From Theristus sp. LFF4_11 (Eukaryota > Nematoda > Chromadorea > Monhysterida > Xyalidae): a stretch of DNA of 64,000 nt. The stretch lies in NCBI GenBank assembly GCA_030248135.1, contig JASANC010002552.1, positions 1-64,000 of the forward strand, written 5' to 3'. The notes below the pieces were generated by a model. The model searched no databases. It saw only the letters and a program-made list of their open reading frames with translations, and was not told where the DNA came from. A program made the position numbers and the translations under genes. Below, in pieces: positions 12,158-24,800 of the stretch (positions within the stretch are counted from its first letter, which is position 1; each line of letters opens with the position of its first letter).

Positions 12158-15100
12158 ACACACGCACACGCGCACGCGCACACGCACACGCACGCGCACG
12201 TGCACACGCACACACGCACACACGCACACACGCACACACGCACACACGCACACACGCACACACGCACACACGCACACACGCACATGCACACGCACACGCA
12301 ATAACTTTTCTGAGCCTTCACTTTCTTTCCAGCTTGCGTCTGCACGCCGGTCCAAAAAACGTCGGACGAATCCACCATGTCGATTGTGTCGCCCACCTAT
12401 CCCGGACGCCCTTGCACTGATTCTCAATGCAATTGGCTGGTCGACCACTGCACGCGTGATAGCTCCGGAAGCAAATGGATCAAGTTCGCGTTCAATAATC
12501 CGTCGCTAGTATCAGCTCCAGTGAAGATTGTTAACACGACGACCGGCGAAACGATAAGAAGGTTGGTTGCCAGAATTTTTGACAAAAACAGAAAACTATT
12601 TTAAGTTTTTTTGCACGATTATAAAAACTGAATAGTGGGACTTCGAAAATTTCATTTGTGACAGATTTCACGGTGAAACAATTGAAAGCTTCATAGTGCA
12701 AAGCTCACGGGTGAACGTCACATTTGATGCGGATGGCAGTATGAGTCAGGGGTTCAACATTTCGGCTACTTGCATTACTGGTCAGTTTAGTTGGCTGTTT
12801 TGTTCATTTTTATTATTATTGTCTTTGTGTTTTTATTCCTCTTAAAAGTGTTTACATTTCGGTTTTTTCGTGTGGTGTTGTTAGATCTCCGTGTTATTTT
12901 CCGACCACTGTGATCTGTGAGCGTGTCAACTCACAGATCTAGACTCGACCAACTTCAGAAATATTATAGTGTCGGAGGACACGGCAAATATCGTGAGTTA
13001 CTTAGGGCCGCAACTGCGCAATGAAATCCGATGATGCGACGTCTAGCACGCGCCAGAGATCGTTGTTGTTGTTGTTGTTGTTGTTGTTGTTGGATTTTTT
13101 AGGCGACTTGTTTTTAGCCAGGGCTAACTCAGAGAAGCGTACAGAACGCCATTGAGTAGGGCGCCCATCGAGTTTTCTCAGCCTATACACCCCTCGGCGG
13201 GGCTCGATCCCCCGAGCGCACAGACTGCAGTCTAACGCACTACCACCAGGCCACGAGGGTGACAATACCATCCTCCATTCAATGGCAGAGAACAGATGCC
13301 CCAGGCGACAATTGAGTGAACATTTTCTCGCCTGCAGTGTGATGAGCTAAACTGTTGCTATTCCGACAATAAAAAACGTTTATCCGATTCCGGTTGAGCA
13401 TATGTCTGCAACGCCGTGACGAGTCATAAGTGTTCATGCTCAAGTGTCTGTGACACCGATCGTTGCTGACGAGTCCAAACGGTGTGTCGGCGTCCAACGA
13501 ATGATTGGCGAAAGCGCCTAGCAGATTTACTAAATACATGTAATTTGATTGGAATATCTTTTAGTTTGGCCCCGCATCGCAATGCGCGCATAGACAGGTT
13601 AACAGTTTCATGGATGACGCGGGAATTCAAAATTGGTAAAGTGATCAGAGTCCCCTACATAGGGCCAAGTCACGTAGGCGACTTTGAATTGCCACATACG
13701 AATTGAAACTATGATACCGTATTACCCCCATTAAACCCCCCCCCCCACCATTAATCCCCCCCCCACCAATAAAACCCCCACCCCCACGACAAGTTTCCAA
13801 ATAATCCCCCTACAAATAATCCCCCATGGGGGTTAATTGGAAACCTGTTTGAAACACATACCCAGCGAATTCAGTGGCTGAATGCAGTGACATTGGTGAA
13901 ATTGTGCTACCAAAGGCCCCAAAGGGATGAGTTAATGGTAATTTCATTACAAAAGGCTGTTACAAAAGGAAATCTCTGTGAAAAGTAGAAGTTTCTGCTA
14001 CTTTCTTGCCTGCCATGCAAGGTATTTTTGCCATTTTTCAACAATCCCCCACCCCTAGAATTTGTTTGTAAATAACCCCCCCCCCCCCAATAATCCCCCC
14101 CACCAATAAACCCCCACTCCTAAAAGTCGCTGACGTATTAATCCCCCATGGGGGTTTATTGGAGGTAATACGGTAGTTTCCTTTCTACGTCTGCACCAGC
14201 ATTCAGTAGCAGAACTTAAAAAAATGACATTATTCGTTTTGCAGCCTGTGCGACGCCGGCGTGCGTGCCGTACCGCGTCATCAACAGCACCAGCACGAAT
14301 TCCAGCGAGTCCGCCCCGCATCTGCTCGAGGTGTACCACGGCGATTGCGGCTATGCCGAGTGCATCTATCGATTGAATCCTCCGAACGACGGATTCTACG
14401 ACTTTACGATGAACATCACAATCGATCCGATAAAGCTGGACGGAAGTTTGAAAGTATGCGAAAACGAACCAGCCGGCGAGCACGCGACGCGCTCCTGCTC
14501 GCTCAGGTTGGTTGCGGTGCCATGGCACGGCGTTTGGCATGTGGCATGCCATCTTGGCATGTGACATGCCATCTTGGCGTGTGACATGCCATCTTGGCAT
14601 GTGGCATGCCATCTTGGCAGGTGGCATGCCATCTTGGCTTGCGGCATGCCATCTTGGCATGTGGCATGAAGTGTGGCGCACACGTTTTGAAATAGATTCT
14701 GGAATGGATTCTATCGCATTTGTTTTAGCGTTTCGCACAGTTTTCACTCACAAAAACCGCATAGGGCATTTGTGATTTGCCATTTTGCCATTCACAATGT
14801 ATTGCAGTGTTGTACTGTTGTTGTGTAAGTGTTCTTTTGCAGTGTTCAATCAATGCTTGGCATTTTGTTTCAGATGGTCCGCAAAAGACAGTACTTCGTG
14901 GTCACCCATTGCCGGTACAACCAGATCGATCACTTTTTATTACCACGCCGACAGCGGCGGTGCTCCCACGGACTCAAGCAAAGGATTTCGCGTCTCATAC
15001 ATTTGGCACAACCGTAAATGATTGACATTGACAACACCGCAAAAAGCGACATTTTATTCCTCACTTTGTTTCGCCAAAGATTAGGCACCCTTTCATAATG

Positions 15101-16896
15101 CTTTGAAAAAATCTTAAAGTTGACTGCAAACGTTATTGATCGTTTGCAGCATAAAGGCCCGCTTATACCGGATGTATGCAGACGTACGTCGACGTACGTC
15201 AGTTGTGACTTATATGAACGTTGACAGTTATGAACGGTAATATGCAATAACACGAGATCTAAAAGTGACGTGACGTGTCGTACATGCACACGTCTGTATG
15301 AACGGTTGTATGCAATAACACGGGGCCGGGACGTGACGTGACGTGTGCCGTATGCGCTACGTCCGGTTCCGGTATAAACGAGCTTTTAGGGATCCGGATT
15401 GACAAAACGCCGGAGAGACTTGAGTGAACATTATATTCTGAGTAATGGAGATTGTCCAACAAAAAAAAACAGTTTTTGTCCAGTGCAGGCTGTTTCTGTG
15501 ACGAACAACAACCGACGCGGCTTGAAGCGACCGCCACGGAGCAGTTTTTCACGTCGCCCTCGTACCCGAATTTTTACTGTCCCCTTCTACGCTGCGTTTG
15601 GATTGTGACGGCGCCCGATGGTTTCGACGTTCAATTGCGCGTCGTCGATTTACGAACCGAGCCCAGATACGACTGGCTGCAGGTTTCCGGCGTCGACAAC
15701 AACGTCACAGTTGACAGATTGTAAGAGTAACAAAATATCGGCGTTTTGTGAAACAAAGAAAAAACCGCGCGTCGCCGGTGCTTTTGCTACCACTACCATG
15801 GCGATTATTTTTAGCACCGCTGCCAAAAATATTCGTTTGCCTTCTTGTTCTGCTGTTTTCAACGATATGTTTTTTTGCAACGTAAAGAGTCCGGAAACAC
15901 AAAACAACATATGCTTATTTTGAAAACCTGTCATTATTTTTTCGCGGTATACAGACAGTCGTGCTTTCTCTTGTTGTAACACATTCAAAATTTCGCATCC
16001 ATGCTCTGTGTACTCTGCAAACAAAAATGGCACGTTCAAACAAAAACATACTTTACATTCGTTAGGTTCACTGGATATTACGCGGCGTCTAGTTCGGACA
16101 GTCTGCGCGCGTCGACACTGACAATCAGATTTAAATCAGATAACTCAGGGGAGCGTCAGGGCTTCCGCGCTGGCTACGTCGCCGGTATGCTGGTGTTCCA
16201 AATACACACACGCCAAAAAAAATAATGCACTTGTTCGTGCACTTATTGATGCAGATGCGCAAACGCCCAGGCGCTTTACCTAATTTTAAGCTCGTTGTTG
16301 GCCCGTGAAGTCGTTTTTCAAAAAACAACGCCGTTTTTTTTCTTCCTGAAAATTCAAGTTATGAATCTGATGAATCCATAAGTGTGCGAGCTTGTGCATC
16401 TGCATCAGTAGTAATCATCATCATAATCATCAGTAGTAGTAAGTGCACGAACGCGTGCGTGCAGCTACATGCGCATTATTTTCCTGTGTGCAGTTCAGGG
16501 TCACTTTTTTAGTCCGGGGGGGGGGGGTTACTCGGAAAACGTTGCCTGGTAAAAAAGTTGACCCACGTTTTTTGTGCCCCACGGTTTCTCACGGAATCTG
16601 AATTGCGAAATGCCAGTTTTTTTTTCAAAAAACTGCATTTCAAACCGTGAATTTTTTTTCATTCAGTTCCAAAATCAGAAGTGAGCACGCTCGAAACAAC
16701 GACGGAAGATCACGTAAACACGGAAAGTGTCGCCAAAACTGACGTCAGCTTCCGTCAATTGGTCGGCTGGTTTCTGGTGGTCATTTTGGTATGCCTCGTA
16801 TTTGGCGCCATTTGGTACTCGTGGAAGACTCGACGCAATCCACTGTTGATACTCGCAACGCTGCGACCGAAAACACCGGAAGAGGGAAGGTATTAG
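9418..16896 (+). CDS. Five-module CUB membrane protein, copy B (complete)
   Basis: Complete paralogue of copy A. Exons: 9418-9511 (signal peptide), 9846-10104, 10426-10580, 11104-11374, 11569-11699, 12333-12561, 12665-12780, 14245-14506, 14874-15013, 15489-15720, 16066-16184, 16667-16896; total 2238 nt, 745 residues plus TAG. Residues 1 to about 29 form a basic-then-hydrophobic signal sequence ending in a small-residue site (SCAA). Five modules follow, each from two exons; modules 1, 3 and 5 start with CxC, module 5 has [10 protein letters not shown]. Module 2 starts PACPRVHW, as in copies A and C. A Thr-rich stalk precedes a membrane helix near residues 701-723, then a basic tail (KTRRNP) of about 25 residues. 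Exons 10 and 11 are exactly as long as in copy A (232 and 119 nt). Donors of exons 6 and 8 are the unusual GTTGGT. Introns hold four different tandem or dispersed repeats. Function beyond a CUB receptor-like surface protein is not known. Confidence 0.87.
10788..11100. repeat. 40-bp palindromic tandem repeat
   Basis: Eight units at exactly 40-bp spacing (10788, 10827, 10867, 10907, 10947, 10987, 11027, 11067). Each reads GGTTACTGTATGC, then TTGTAACCGGTTACAGTAACC, so it is an inverted repeat. The array ends at the acceptor of exon 11104-11374. Confidence 0.9.
11735..12300. repeat. CACGCA/CACACG microsatellite block
   Basis: About 565 bases of alternating CACACG, CACATG and CACGCG units in the intron before exon 12333-12561 of CUB copy B. 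Alternating purine-pyrimidine DNA of this kind can adopt Z form. Confidence 0.92.
13062..13263 (-). mobile_element. tRNA-derived SINE family 1, copy 1
   Basis: Read on the minus strand: a tRNA-like head with A box (TGGTGGTAGTGCGTTAGAC) and B-box-like GGATCGAGCCCCGCC, a unique body, and a tail of tandem AAC. It repeats at 25093-25255. Intron of CUB copy B. Confidence 0.8.
13565..13712. mobile_element. TIR element family 4, copy 2
   Basis: Shares ATGCGCGCATAGACAG and GACGCGGGAATTCAAA with copy 1; right end runs into the family 1 element at 13717. Confidence 0.6.
13717..14173. mobile_element. TIR element family 1, copy 2 (in an intron of CUB copy B)
   Basis: Same termini and TA flanks as copy 1, core in reverse orientation, outer thirds C-rich. 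It ends 71 bases before exon 8 of copy B. Confidence 0.85.
14532..14671. repeat. 20-bp tandem repeat
   Basis: Seven units of GTGGCATGCCATCTTGGCAT with minor changes, just after the donor of exon 14245-14506. Confidence 0.88.
15149..15388. mobile_element. TIR element with TTATACCGG ends
   Basis: Left AAAGGCCCGCTTATACCGG and right CCGGTATAAACGAGCTTTTA are imperfect inverted ends; the interior is dense in ACGTGACGTG and GACGTACGTC. Intron of CUB copy B. Confidence 0.6.
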
Positions 16897-16911
16897 CTCT
16901 TCTTTAAGACC

Positions 16912-17090
16912 TGAGACTCAATGTGGTTGTGGACGTGAAAGGAAACTAGTTTCAATCTGTATGTAGTAACTCAGAATAGCCTAAGTGACCCGGCCTTATT
17001 TAGGGCACTCGGATTCCTTTGCCAATTTTGAATTCCCGCGTCGTGAATGAGACTGCTTATCCATCAATGCGCGCATTGAGACGCGGGACC
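16912..17090. mobile_element. TIR element family 4, copy 3 (reverse)
   Basis: Contains the inverse motifs TTTGAATTCCCGCGTC and CAATGCGCGCATTGAG; lies directly after the stop codon of CUB copy B, so it may be in its 3' UTR. Confidence 0.6.
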
Positions 17091-18379
17091 AAAATAAAAG
17101 ATATTATACATACTATTAATATTATTGAACAATTGGTCGAAGAAAATGGAAACGTTTACTGTTTGCAGTTCCGGTATAGCCTGACACACACACGCACGGC
17201 ACGGTGTATGCCAGTGTGTTTGCGTGTGACTGTGTTACATCACAAATTTTCAAGTCTGAATTCACGTGTTGTTAAACTTGAGCATGTTCTTCAAACAAGT
17301 TCTGGATCTATGACATTGCCTTTCATCGAAAGCTTCGTTCACATTGGATTGTACAGTATAACCATTCAAAATTAAACCGGTCATTTTTTGGCAGAATACA
17401 GACCTCCAACGAAACTTTGAATCAGAGAAGAATGAATTAGCAATCGGGTCTGGGGAGGGGGCTGACCAAAAAAACTTCAATTGGCTAAAAACATGCCGTT
17501 TTTCAAACCCGATCCTCGTTCTTTCTTTTTCTCGGGTCCCGAATTTGGGAAAAAGAATGACAGGTTTAGAGAAACACACTGTATTTTGTACATGTGAGTA
17601 TAAACATTTCATTATTCGAATCTGTAGGCGCTGCACGAATGATGGAACACAACGGCGACATTATGATCAACAGTGACGCAGACTTGTTGGTCCGGCCATG
17701 GCACCACTAAACGAATTTACCATATGATGAATATAAAATCAAACAAATGTTGACATACTTGTTTTCTACCCACTGAAATTCTCATCAATTTTCATTTGCA
17801 ATAAGTGTTCAACAGTTTGATTTTTATTATTTTTTCAAACAGAAAACTGCGTTATTGTTGTAAATCACTAGAAAGATTATGAACCGTTTTCAGTTGTCAA
17901 CTAACATGTTGAAAGCGTAAAAAACGCATAAAATTCAGCAAAACAAGCAATTGTGGCAAATTTAGTGTTGAAGACAACGTACTAAGCGAATATAAGAGTA
18001 CCCTAGATAGCACACAACTCATTTTACATTTGCCTCGTTTCGGCATTCATAAAATCAGAAGTTTTTCTAACGTTATTATCACAAGTCGTACAAACAAACG
18101 GTAACAAGAAAAACAAGCACATTGTTATGATTAAAGGCACATAAGCTAAAGCGTTTTTGTGTAAGCGCAGTAGTAAAAAATGGCGAACACGTTTTATAAA
18201 TTGTTTATACAAGATTCCTATGAAAGGTTCGAAACCATACTGGTCTGACATTGACCAGTCGTTGTGCGAGAAAAAGATGTTCACAAGTAAACAGCACTGT
18301 ATGATGTGCAGTGTGTAGATGATGTGTGAACTCTGAGAGCAACCAAAAACACGGTTCTGAATTTACACGGAGCAAAAAA
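17091..18379. other. Intergenic, no feature seen
   Basis: AT-rich, no exon-like frame with splice sites and no repeat match within the window, between the 3' element of CUB copy B and the candidate signal exon. Confidence 0.4.
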
Positions 18380-18469
18380 ATGCAGTGGAAAATCGCGACG
18401 TTGGTGGTGGTGTCATTTCTGACAACAATGATCATTCTGACAATAGCATCAATCGACATGACCAGCGGG
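18380..18469 (+). CDS. Candidate signal-peptide exon of CUB copy C
   Basis: An ATG opens a short frame with Lys near the start and then a long hydrophobic run (VVVSFLTTMIILTIAS), resembling the 94-nt signal exon of copy B. It lies on the correct strand upstream of copy C. GT dinucleotides follow at 18470 and 18472, but neither gives the phase 1 ending used by copy B, and the expected next exon is not seen. A 1.25-kb inverted-repeat element begins 22 bases later. It could equally be an unrelated hydrophobic stretch. Confidence 0.35.
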
Positions 18470-18491
18470 GTGTATTTTGGATCGCTGATCA

Positions 18492-19741
18492 ATTATCTAA
18501 AAATGCGGAGGACGCATATAAAAGGAGGAATATGGCTTTGTGTAAGCAGTGAGAAACTTTTTTGCTTCACAACTATTTTCAAGTTTCTGATATGGCACAC
18601 GGATACAAGTACATAAGAGCCATATTTTTGCGCCGTTTATTCACTATTTCGGTTGCACATGTACTTTGTAGACAATTAAAACTTCAACATTTGCGGTATT
18701 TCGGGCATTTAGCGACCACTAAAACCACTAAAATAACGATCAGACTTCAGATCGCTGATACTGGTTTGCCCAGGACAAAGTGTATCGCAGAGGCATTAGG
18801 GAACGCAAGGTCTCATTTTGTGGCAAAGGCAACGACTCACGGGACAGACCTAGGTTTTTTTCAAAAAGTCGGTTCTGCAATTTGCAGAAATTTGGTAAAA
18901 AATTTCTGCAAATGAAATTTGGTTTCTGCAAATTTTAAAAACACGACAAAAATGGTTTTTGTGCTTGTTTAATGTCATTTTTTTCGCTCTGAGCATCATT
19001 TCTCAACGATGCGCAGAATTGCAATTGCCAATTGCATCGTTTTACCGCAGAATTTTTCAGATATTCAGAAAAAGAACACCAAAACCAAACCAGATTGCCA
19101 AACCAAACAAATCACCAATCATTCGTTTCAAATCATTCAACCTAATTCAGAGACTTCAAAGCGTTGCTGCAGATAAGCACATAAGCTTTATTGTTGATGA
19201 CGTACGCACAGCTATGTAGGTACATACCAGTGACAAAAAGGTATTGTCTTCCGTTGATTTTCACCCTCCTCCCCCAGTTCCAAAAAACCCGAAGGTACCA
19301 AAGTCCTGTAGATTGTTGTAGGAGGAGTGTGGATATTGGCTGAACCGTCCGTTCCGTGAGCCATTGCGTTCGCCACGAAAAGGGGACATTGCCTTCGCCA
19401 CAAGAAGAGAACATTGCCTTCGCCAATGCATGCATCTGCGCAACGCTTTGTCCTTGGCAAAGCAGTGTCAGTGATCGAAGATGTAATCTTTAATTTGGTA
19501 GTTTTATGTTACTATTTGCTCGAAATTCATCGAATGTAATAGTTTCGTTTGTCAAAAAATAAGAGGGCTACCATGTGCAACCGAAATAATAAATAAACGG
19601 CGCAAAAATATGGCTCTTATGTACTTGTATCCGTGTGCCATATCAGAAACTTGAAAATAGTTGTGAAGCAAAAAAGTTTCTCACTGCTTACACAAAGCCA
19701 TATTCCTCCTTTTATATGCGTCCTCCGCATTTTTAGATAAT
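18492..19741. mobile_element. 1.25-kb element with 169-bp inverted arms
   Basis: Arms 18492-18660 and 19573-19741 are nearly perfect inverted repeats beginning ATTATCTAAAAATGCGGAGG. The centre carries a SINE fragment near 19250-19440. No transposase frame. No clear target duplication. Confidence 0.8.
19250..19440 (-). mobile_element. SINE family 2-like copy inside the 1.25-kb element
   Basis: Minus-strand TTTGGTACCTTCGGGTTTTT matches the body; the remainder resembles the copy at 39620. Confidence 0.55.
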
Positions 19742-20209
19742 ATTCTGACTTTTACATAATTCCCAAAATCGGACAAAATTCAGAATGCGTTGGGCATATA
19801 TTCTTCTGAACTTCCCATTCGGCTTACAGCGCACTGATTTCATTTTTCGTTTTTGAGAGATGTCGCCCGTCAGCTTCCACGGCCGATTTACCCGAAATCG
19901 TCACGATTCAGTATCTAAAACTGTGCTCCTTTAAGAAATCTAAGCCAAAATCCCTGATCAGCGCATTGAATTACGTTGGACTCCACAGGTCTCCTGTTTG
20001 TTTTGTTTTTGGACCGATTTCGCCAGTTTCCACGGCTGATTCGTCACGACTTTAGTTACGAATTTGCCGTTTTAATAATTTTGTTTGTGTCAACTAATTA
20101 TGTCCTTGAATTTGAGGGTTGCTACGCATTGTATTCGTCCTGTTGGTGTAGGCCAGGGGTTTTAATGCGCTGTGTCTGAAAGGGTCGGGGAAAAAATTTA
20201 ACTAAATTT

Positions 20210-23200
20210 TCAGAATCTACGGATGAAACTATTGTGAGAAACGTTTTTGTTCCACTGCAAAAGTTTCGAAGGTGAAATTTGAATTTCAGACAAAAATTGA
20301 AAGGGCGACATTTGAAACCAGGTCAAAACCTTCGAAAATTTGAAAATGCCCAATTTTTTGCCCAAAAAAGGCCGTGGCAAAAAAGTAGTTGAATTTTCAA
20401 AATCTACGGATGAAATTACCCCAGGAAACTATTTTGTTCGGTTATGAAACAACTTTAGACAAAAATTGCCCATTTTTGCCCAAAAAGGTTCGGGGCAAAA
20501 AAGTAACCGGACTTTCAAAATCTACAGCTGAAATTACCCCAGGAAATTTTTTTGTTCGGTCATGAAACAATTTCAGACAAAAATTGAAAGGGCGACATTT
20601 GAAACCAGGTCAAAACCTTCGAAAATTTGAAAATGCCCAATTTTTTGCCCAAAAAAGGCCGTGGCAAAAAAGTAGTTGAATTTTCAAAATCTACGGATGA
20701 AATTACCCCAGGAAACTATTTTGTTCGGTTATGAAACAACTTTAGACAAAAATTGCCTAATTTTTGCCCAAAAAGGGTCGGGGCAAAAAAGTAACCGGAC
20801 TTTCAAAATCTACAGCTGAAATTACCCCAGGAAACTTTTTTTTAGTCTACGAAACAATTACAGACAAAAATTGAAAGGGCGACATTTGAAACCAGGTCAA
20901 AACCTCCGAAATTTTGAAAATGCCCAATTTTTTGCCCCAAAAAAAGGTCGTGGCAAAAAAGTAATTAAATTTTCAAAATCTACGGTTGAAATTACCCCAG
21001 GAAACTATTTTGTTCGGTTATAAAACAACTTTAGACAAAAATTGCCCAATTTTTAACCCAAAAAGGGTTGGGCAAAAAAGTAACCGGATTTTCAACATCT
21101 ACAGCTGAAATTACCCCAGGAAACTTTTTTGTTCGGTCATGAAACAATTTTAAACAAAAATTGAAAGGGCGACATTTGAAACCAGGTCAAAACCTTTGAA
21201 CTTTTGAAAATGCCCAATTTTTTGCCCAAAAAAGGTCGTGGCAAAAAAGTAATTGAATTTTTAAAATCTACGGATGAAATTACCCCAGGAAACTATTTTG
21301 TTCGGTTATGAAACAACTTTAGACAAAAATTGCCCAATTTTTGCCCAAAAAGGGTCGGGGCAAAAAAGTAACCGGATTTTCAACATCTACAGCTGAAATT
21401 ACCCCAGGAAACTTTTTTGTTCGGCATGAAACAATTTTAAACAAAAATTGAAAGGGCGACATTTGAAACCAGGTCAAAACCTTTGAACTTTTGAAAATGC
21501 CCAATTTTTTGCCCAAAAAAGGTCGTGGCAAAAAAGTAATTGAATTTTTAAAATCTACGGATGAAATTACCCCAGGAAACTATTTTGTTCGGTTATGAAA
21601 CAACTTTAGACAAAAATTGCCCAATTTTTGCCCAAAAAGGGTCGGGGCAAAAAAGTAACCGGATTTTCAACATCTACAGCTGAAATTACCCCAGGAAACT
21701 TTTTTGTTCGGTCATGAAACAATTTTAAACAAAAATTGAAAGGGCGACATTTGAAACCAGGTCAAAACCTTTGAACTTTTGAAAATGCCCAATTTTTTGC
21801 CCAAAAAAGGTCGTGGCAAAAAAGTAATTGAATTTTTAAAATCTACGGATGAAATTACCCCAGGAAACTATTTTGTTCGGTTATGAAACAACTTTAGACA
21901 AAAATTGCCCAATTTTTGCCCAAAAAGGGTCGGGGCAAAAAAGTAACCGGATTTTCAACATCTACAGCTGAAATTACCCCAGGAAACTTTTTTGTTCGGC
22001 ATGAAACAATTTTAAACAAAAATTGAAAGGGCGACATTTGAAACCAGGTCAAAACCTTTGAACTTTTGAAAATGCCCAATTTTTTGCCCAAAAAAGGTCG
22101 TGGCAAAAAAGTAATTGAATTTTTAAAATCTACGGATGAAATTACCCCAGGAAACTATTTTGTTCGGTTATGAAACAACTTTAGACAAAAATTGCCCAAT
22201 TTTTGCCCAAAAAGGGTCGGGGCAAAAAAGTAACCGGATTTTCAACATCTACAGCTGAAATTACCCCAGGAAACTTTTTTGTTCGGCATGAAACAATTTT
22301 AAACAAAAATTGAAAGGGCGACATTTGAAACCAGGTCAAAACCTTTGAACTTTTGAAAATGCCCAATTTTTTGCCCAAAAAAGGTCGTGGCAAGAAAGTA
22401 TAGAATTTTTAAAATCTACGGATGAAATTACCCCAGGAAACTATTTTGTTCGGTTATGAAACAACTTTAGACAAAAATTGCCCAATTTTTGCCCAAAAAG
22501 GGTCGGGGCAAAAAAGTAACCGGATTTTCAGCATCTACAGCTGAAATTACCCCAGGAAACTTTTTTGTTCAGCATGAAACAATTTTAAACAAAAATTGAA
22601 AGGGCGACATTTGAAACCAGGTCAAAACCTTTGAACTTTTGAAAATGCCCAATTTTTTGCCCAAAAAAAGGTCGTGGCAAAAAAGTAATTGAATTTTCAA
22701 AATCTACGGATGAAATTACCCCAGGAAACTATTTTGTTCGGTTATAAAACAACTTTAGACAAAAATTGCCCAATTTTTAACCCAAAAAGGGTTGGGCGAA
22801 AAAGTAACCGGATTTTCAACATCTACAGCTGAAATTACCCCAGGAAACTTTTTTGTTCGGTCATGACACAATTTTAAACAAAAATTGAAAGGGCGACATT
22901 TGAAACCAGGTCAAAACCTTTGAACTTTTGAAAATGCCCAATTTTTTGCCAAAAAGGTCGTGGCAAAAAAGTAATTGAATTTTTAAAATCTACGGATGAA
23001 ATTACCCCAGGAAACTATTTTGTTCGGTTATGAAACAACTTTAGACAAAAATTGCCCAATTTTTGCCCAAAAAGGGTCGGGGCAAAAAAGTAACCGGATT
23101 TTCAACATCTACAGCTGAAATTACCCCAGGAAACTTTTTTGTTCGGCATGAAACAATTTTAAACAAAAATTGAAAGGGCGACATTTGAAACCAGGTCAAA

Positions 23201-24060
23201 ACCTTTGAACTTTTGAAAATGCCCATTTTTTGCCCAAAAAAGGTCGTGACAAAAAAGTAATTGAATTTTTAAAATCTACGGATGAAATTACCCCAGGAAA
23301 CTATTTTGTTCGGTTATGAAACAACTTTAGACAAAAATTGCCCAATTTTTGCCCAAAAAGGGTCGGGGCAAAAAAGTAACCGGATTTTCAACATCTACAG
23401 CTGAAATTACCCCAGGAAACTTTTTTGTTCGGCATGAAACAATTTTAAACAAAAATTGAAAGGGCGATATTTGAAACCAGGTCAAAACCTTTGAACTTTT
23501 GAAAATGCCCAATTTTTTGCCCAAAAAAGGTCGTGGCAAAAAAGTAATTGAATTTTTAAAATCTACGGATGAAATTACCCCAGGAAACTATTTTGTTCGG
23601 TTATGAAACAACTTTAGACAAAAATTGCCCAATTTTTGCCCAAAAAGGGTCGGGGCAAAAAAGTAACCGGACTTTCAAAATCTACAGCTGAAATTACCCC
23701 AGGAAACTTTTTTTTCGACTACGAAACAATTACAGACAAAAATTGAAAGGGCGACATTTGAAAATAGGTCAAAACCTCCGAAATTTTGAAAATGCCCAAT
23801 TTTTTGCCCAAAAAAGGGTCGTGGCAAAAAATTAATTGAATTTTTAAAATCTACGGATGAAATTACCCCAGGAAACTATTTTGTTCGGTTATGAAACAAC
23901 TTTAGACAAAAATTGCCCAATTTTTGCCCAAAAAGGGTCGGGGCAAAAAAGTAACCGGATTTTCAACATCTACAGCTGAAATTACCCCAGGAAATTTTTT
24001 TGTTCGGTCATGAAACAATTTCAGACAAAAATTGAAAGGGCGACATTTGAAACCAGGTGA
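20210..24060. repeat. 287-bp satellite array
   Basis: About 13 tandem units with a period of 287 bases (identical blocks start at 21894 and 22181). Each unit has two related halves: one with GAAACTATTTTGTTCGGTTA, the other with GAAACTTTTTTGTTCGGCAT, both following ATTACCCCAG. Units at 21.2-22.4 kb are nearly identical; outer units are more diverged. No coding potential. Confidence 0.92.
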
Positions 24061-24470
24061 AGTGTTCTGCTTAGGTGTGTGTGAATGGCTCACTGGACTG
24101 CCAACCGATCCGAGCTGCTGTGTGTGATGACCGGTGGACGACGTTGGGTTTTTTACTTTTTTACTTTACTTTTACTCAATTAAAACGACGACGATTTTTA
24201 TTAAAAGGACTTTACTTTTATTAAAACGACGACGAAAGATGATAGAAATAAAGAGGGACAAAATGGCACGAACGGCACATGCTGAACTCATAAAACACGG
24301 CACTTTTATAATGTACGCGAACGAACCAAGGAAAAATAGCTTAACAAAGATTTAAGAAAACTGTTGAGCATCTAGGAAAAAAGTAGATGAGCATTGGAGT
24401 CAAGCGCTCTGTCAGACCCCCGTAACCCGCTGGGGAGTGACACGAAGCAAAAGGACATTACACAGGTCAA
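24061..24470. mobile_element. Insertion of about 410 bp within the satellite
   Basis: The satellite is cut between CATTTGAAACCAGG and TCAAAACCTCCG and resumes at about 24465. The insert carries two TTTATTAAAA-CGACGACGA blocks. CAGGT occurs at both junctions and may be a target duplication. Confidence 0.5.
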
Positions 24471-24800
24471 AACCTCCGAAACTTTGAAAATGCCCAATTT
24501 TTTGCCCAAAAAAAGGTCGTGGCAAAAAAGTAATCGGATTTTCAAAATCTACGGATGAAGTTACCCCAGGAAACTATTTTTTTCGGTTTTGAAACAACTT
24601 TAGACAAAAATTGAAAGGGCGAACACTCAAAACCCAGTGAAAACCCTGCGAACTTTTAAAAATGCCCGATTTTTTACCCAAAAACAAGGTTTGGGTAAAA
24701 AATTAACCCAATTTCCGAAATCTCCGGATGGAATTACCCCAGGAAACATTTTTGTTTGACTGTCAAAATGTCGCAGGTAAAAATTGAAAGGGGTAACACA
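24465..24800. repeat. Diverged satellite edge
   Basis: One or two decayed satellite units (ATTACCCCAGGAAAC occurs twice) mark the right border of the array. Confidence 0.7.

Noticed and set aside
11637..12509. Long frames rich in His-Thr, Arg-Thr or Cys-Val on both strands
   Set aside because: They translate the CACACG microsatellite; all six frames are open there by composition.
21319..23539. Repeated 61-70 aa minus-strand frames of identical sequence
   Set aside because: They are one frame of the 287-bp satellite; no splice or start context and the frame is lost in diverged units.
20210..24060. CRISPR-like array
   Set aside because: Units are directly adjacent with no unique spacers, in a eukaryotic intron-rich setting.
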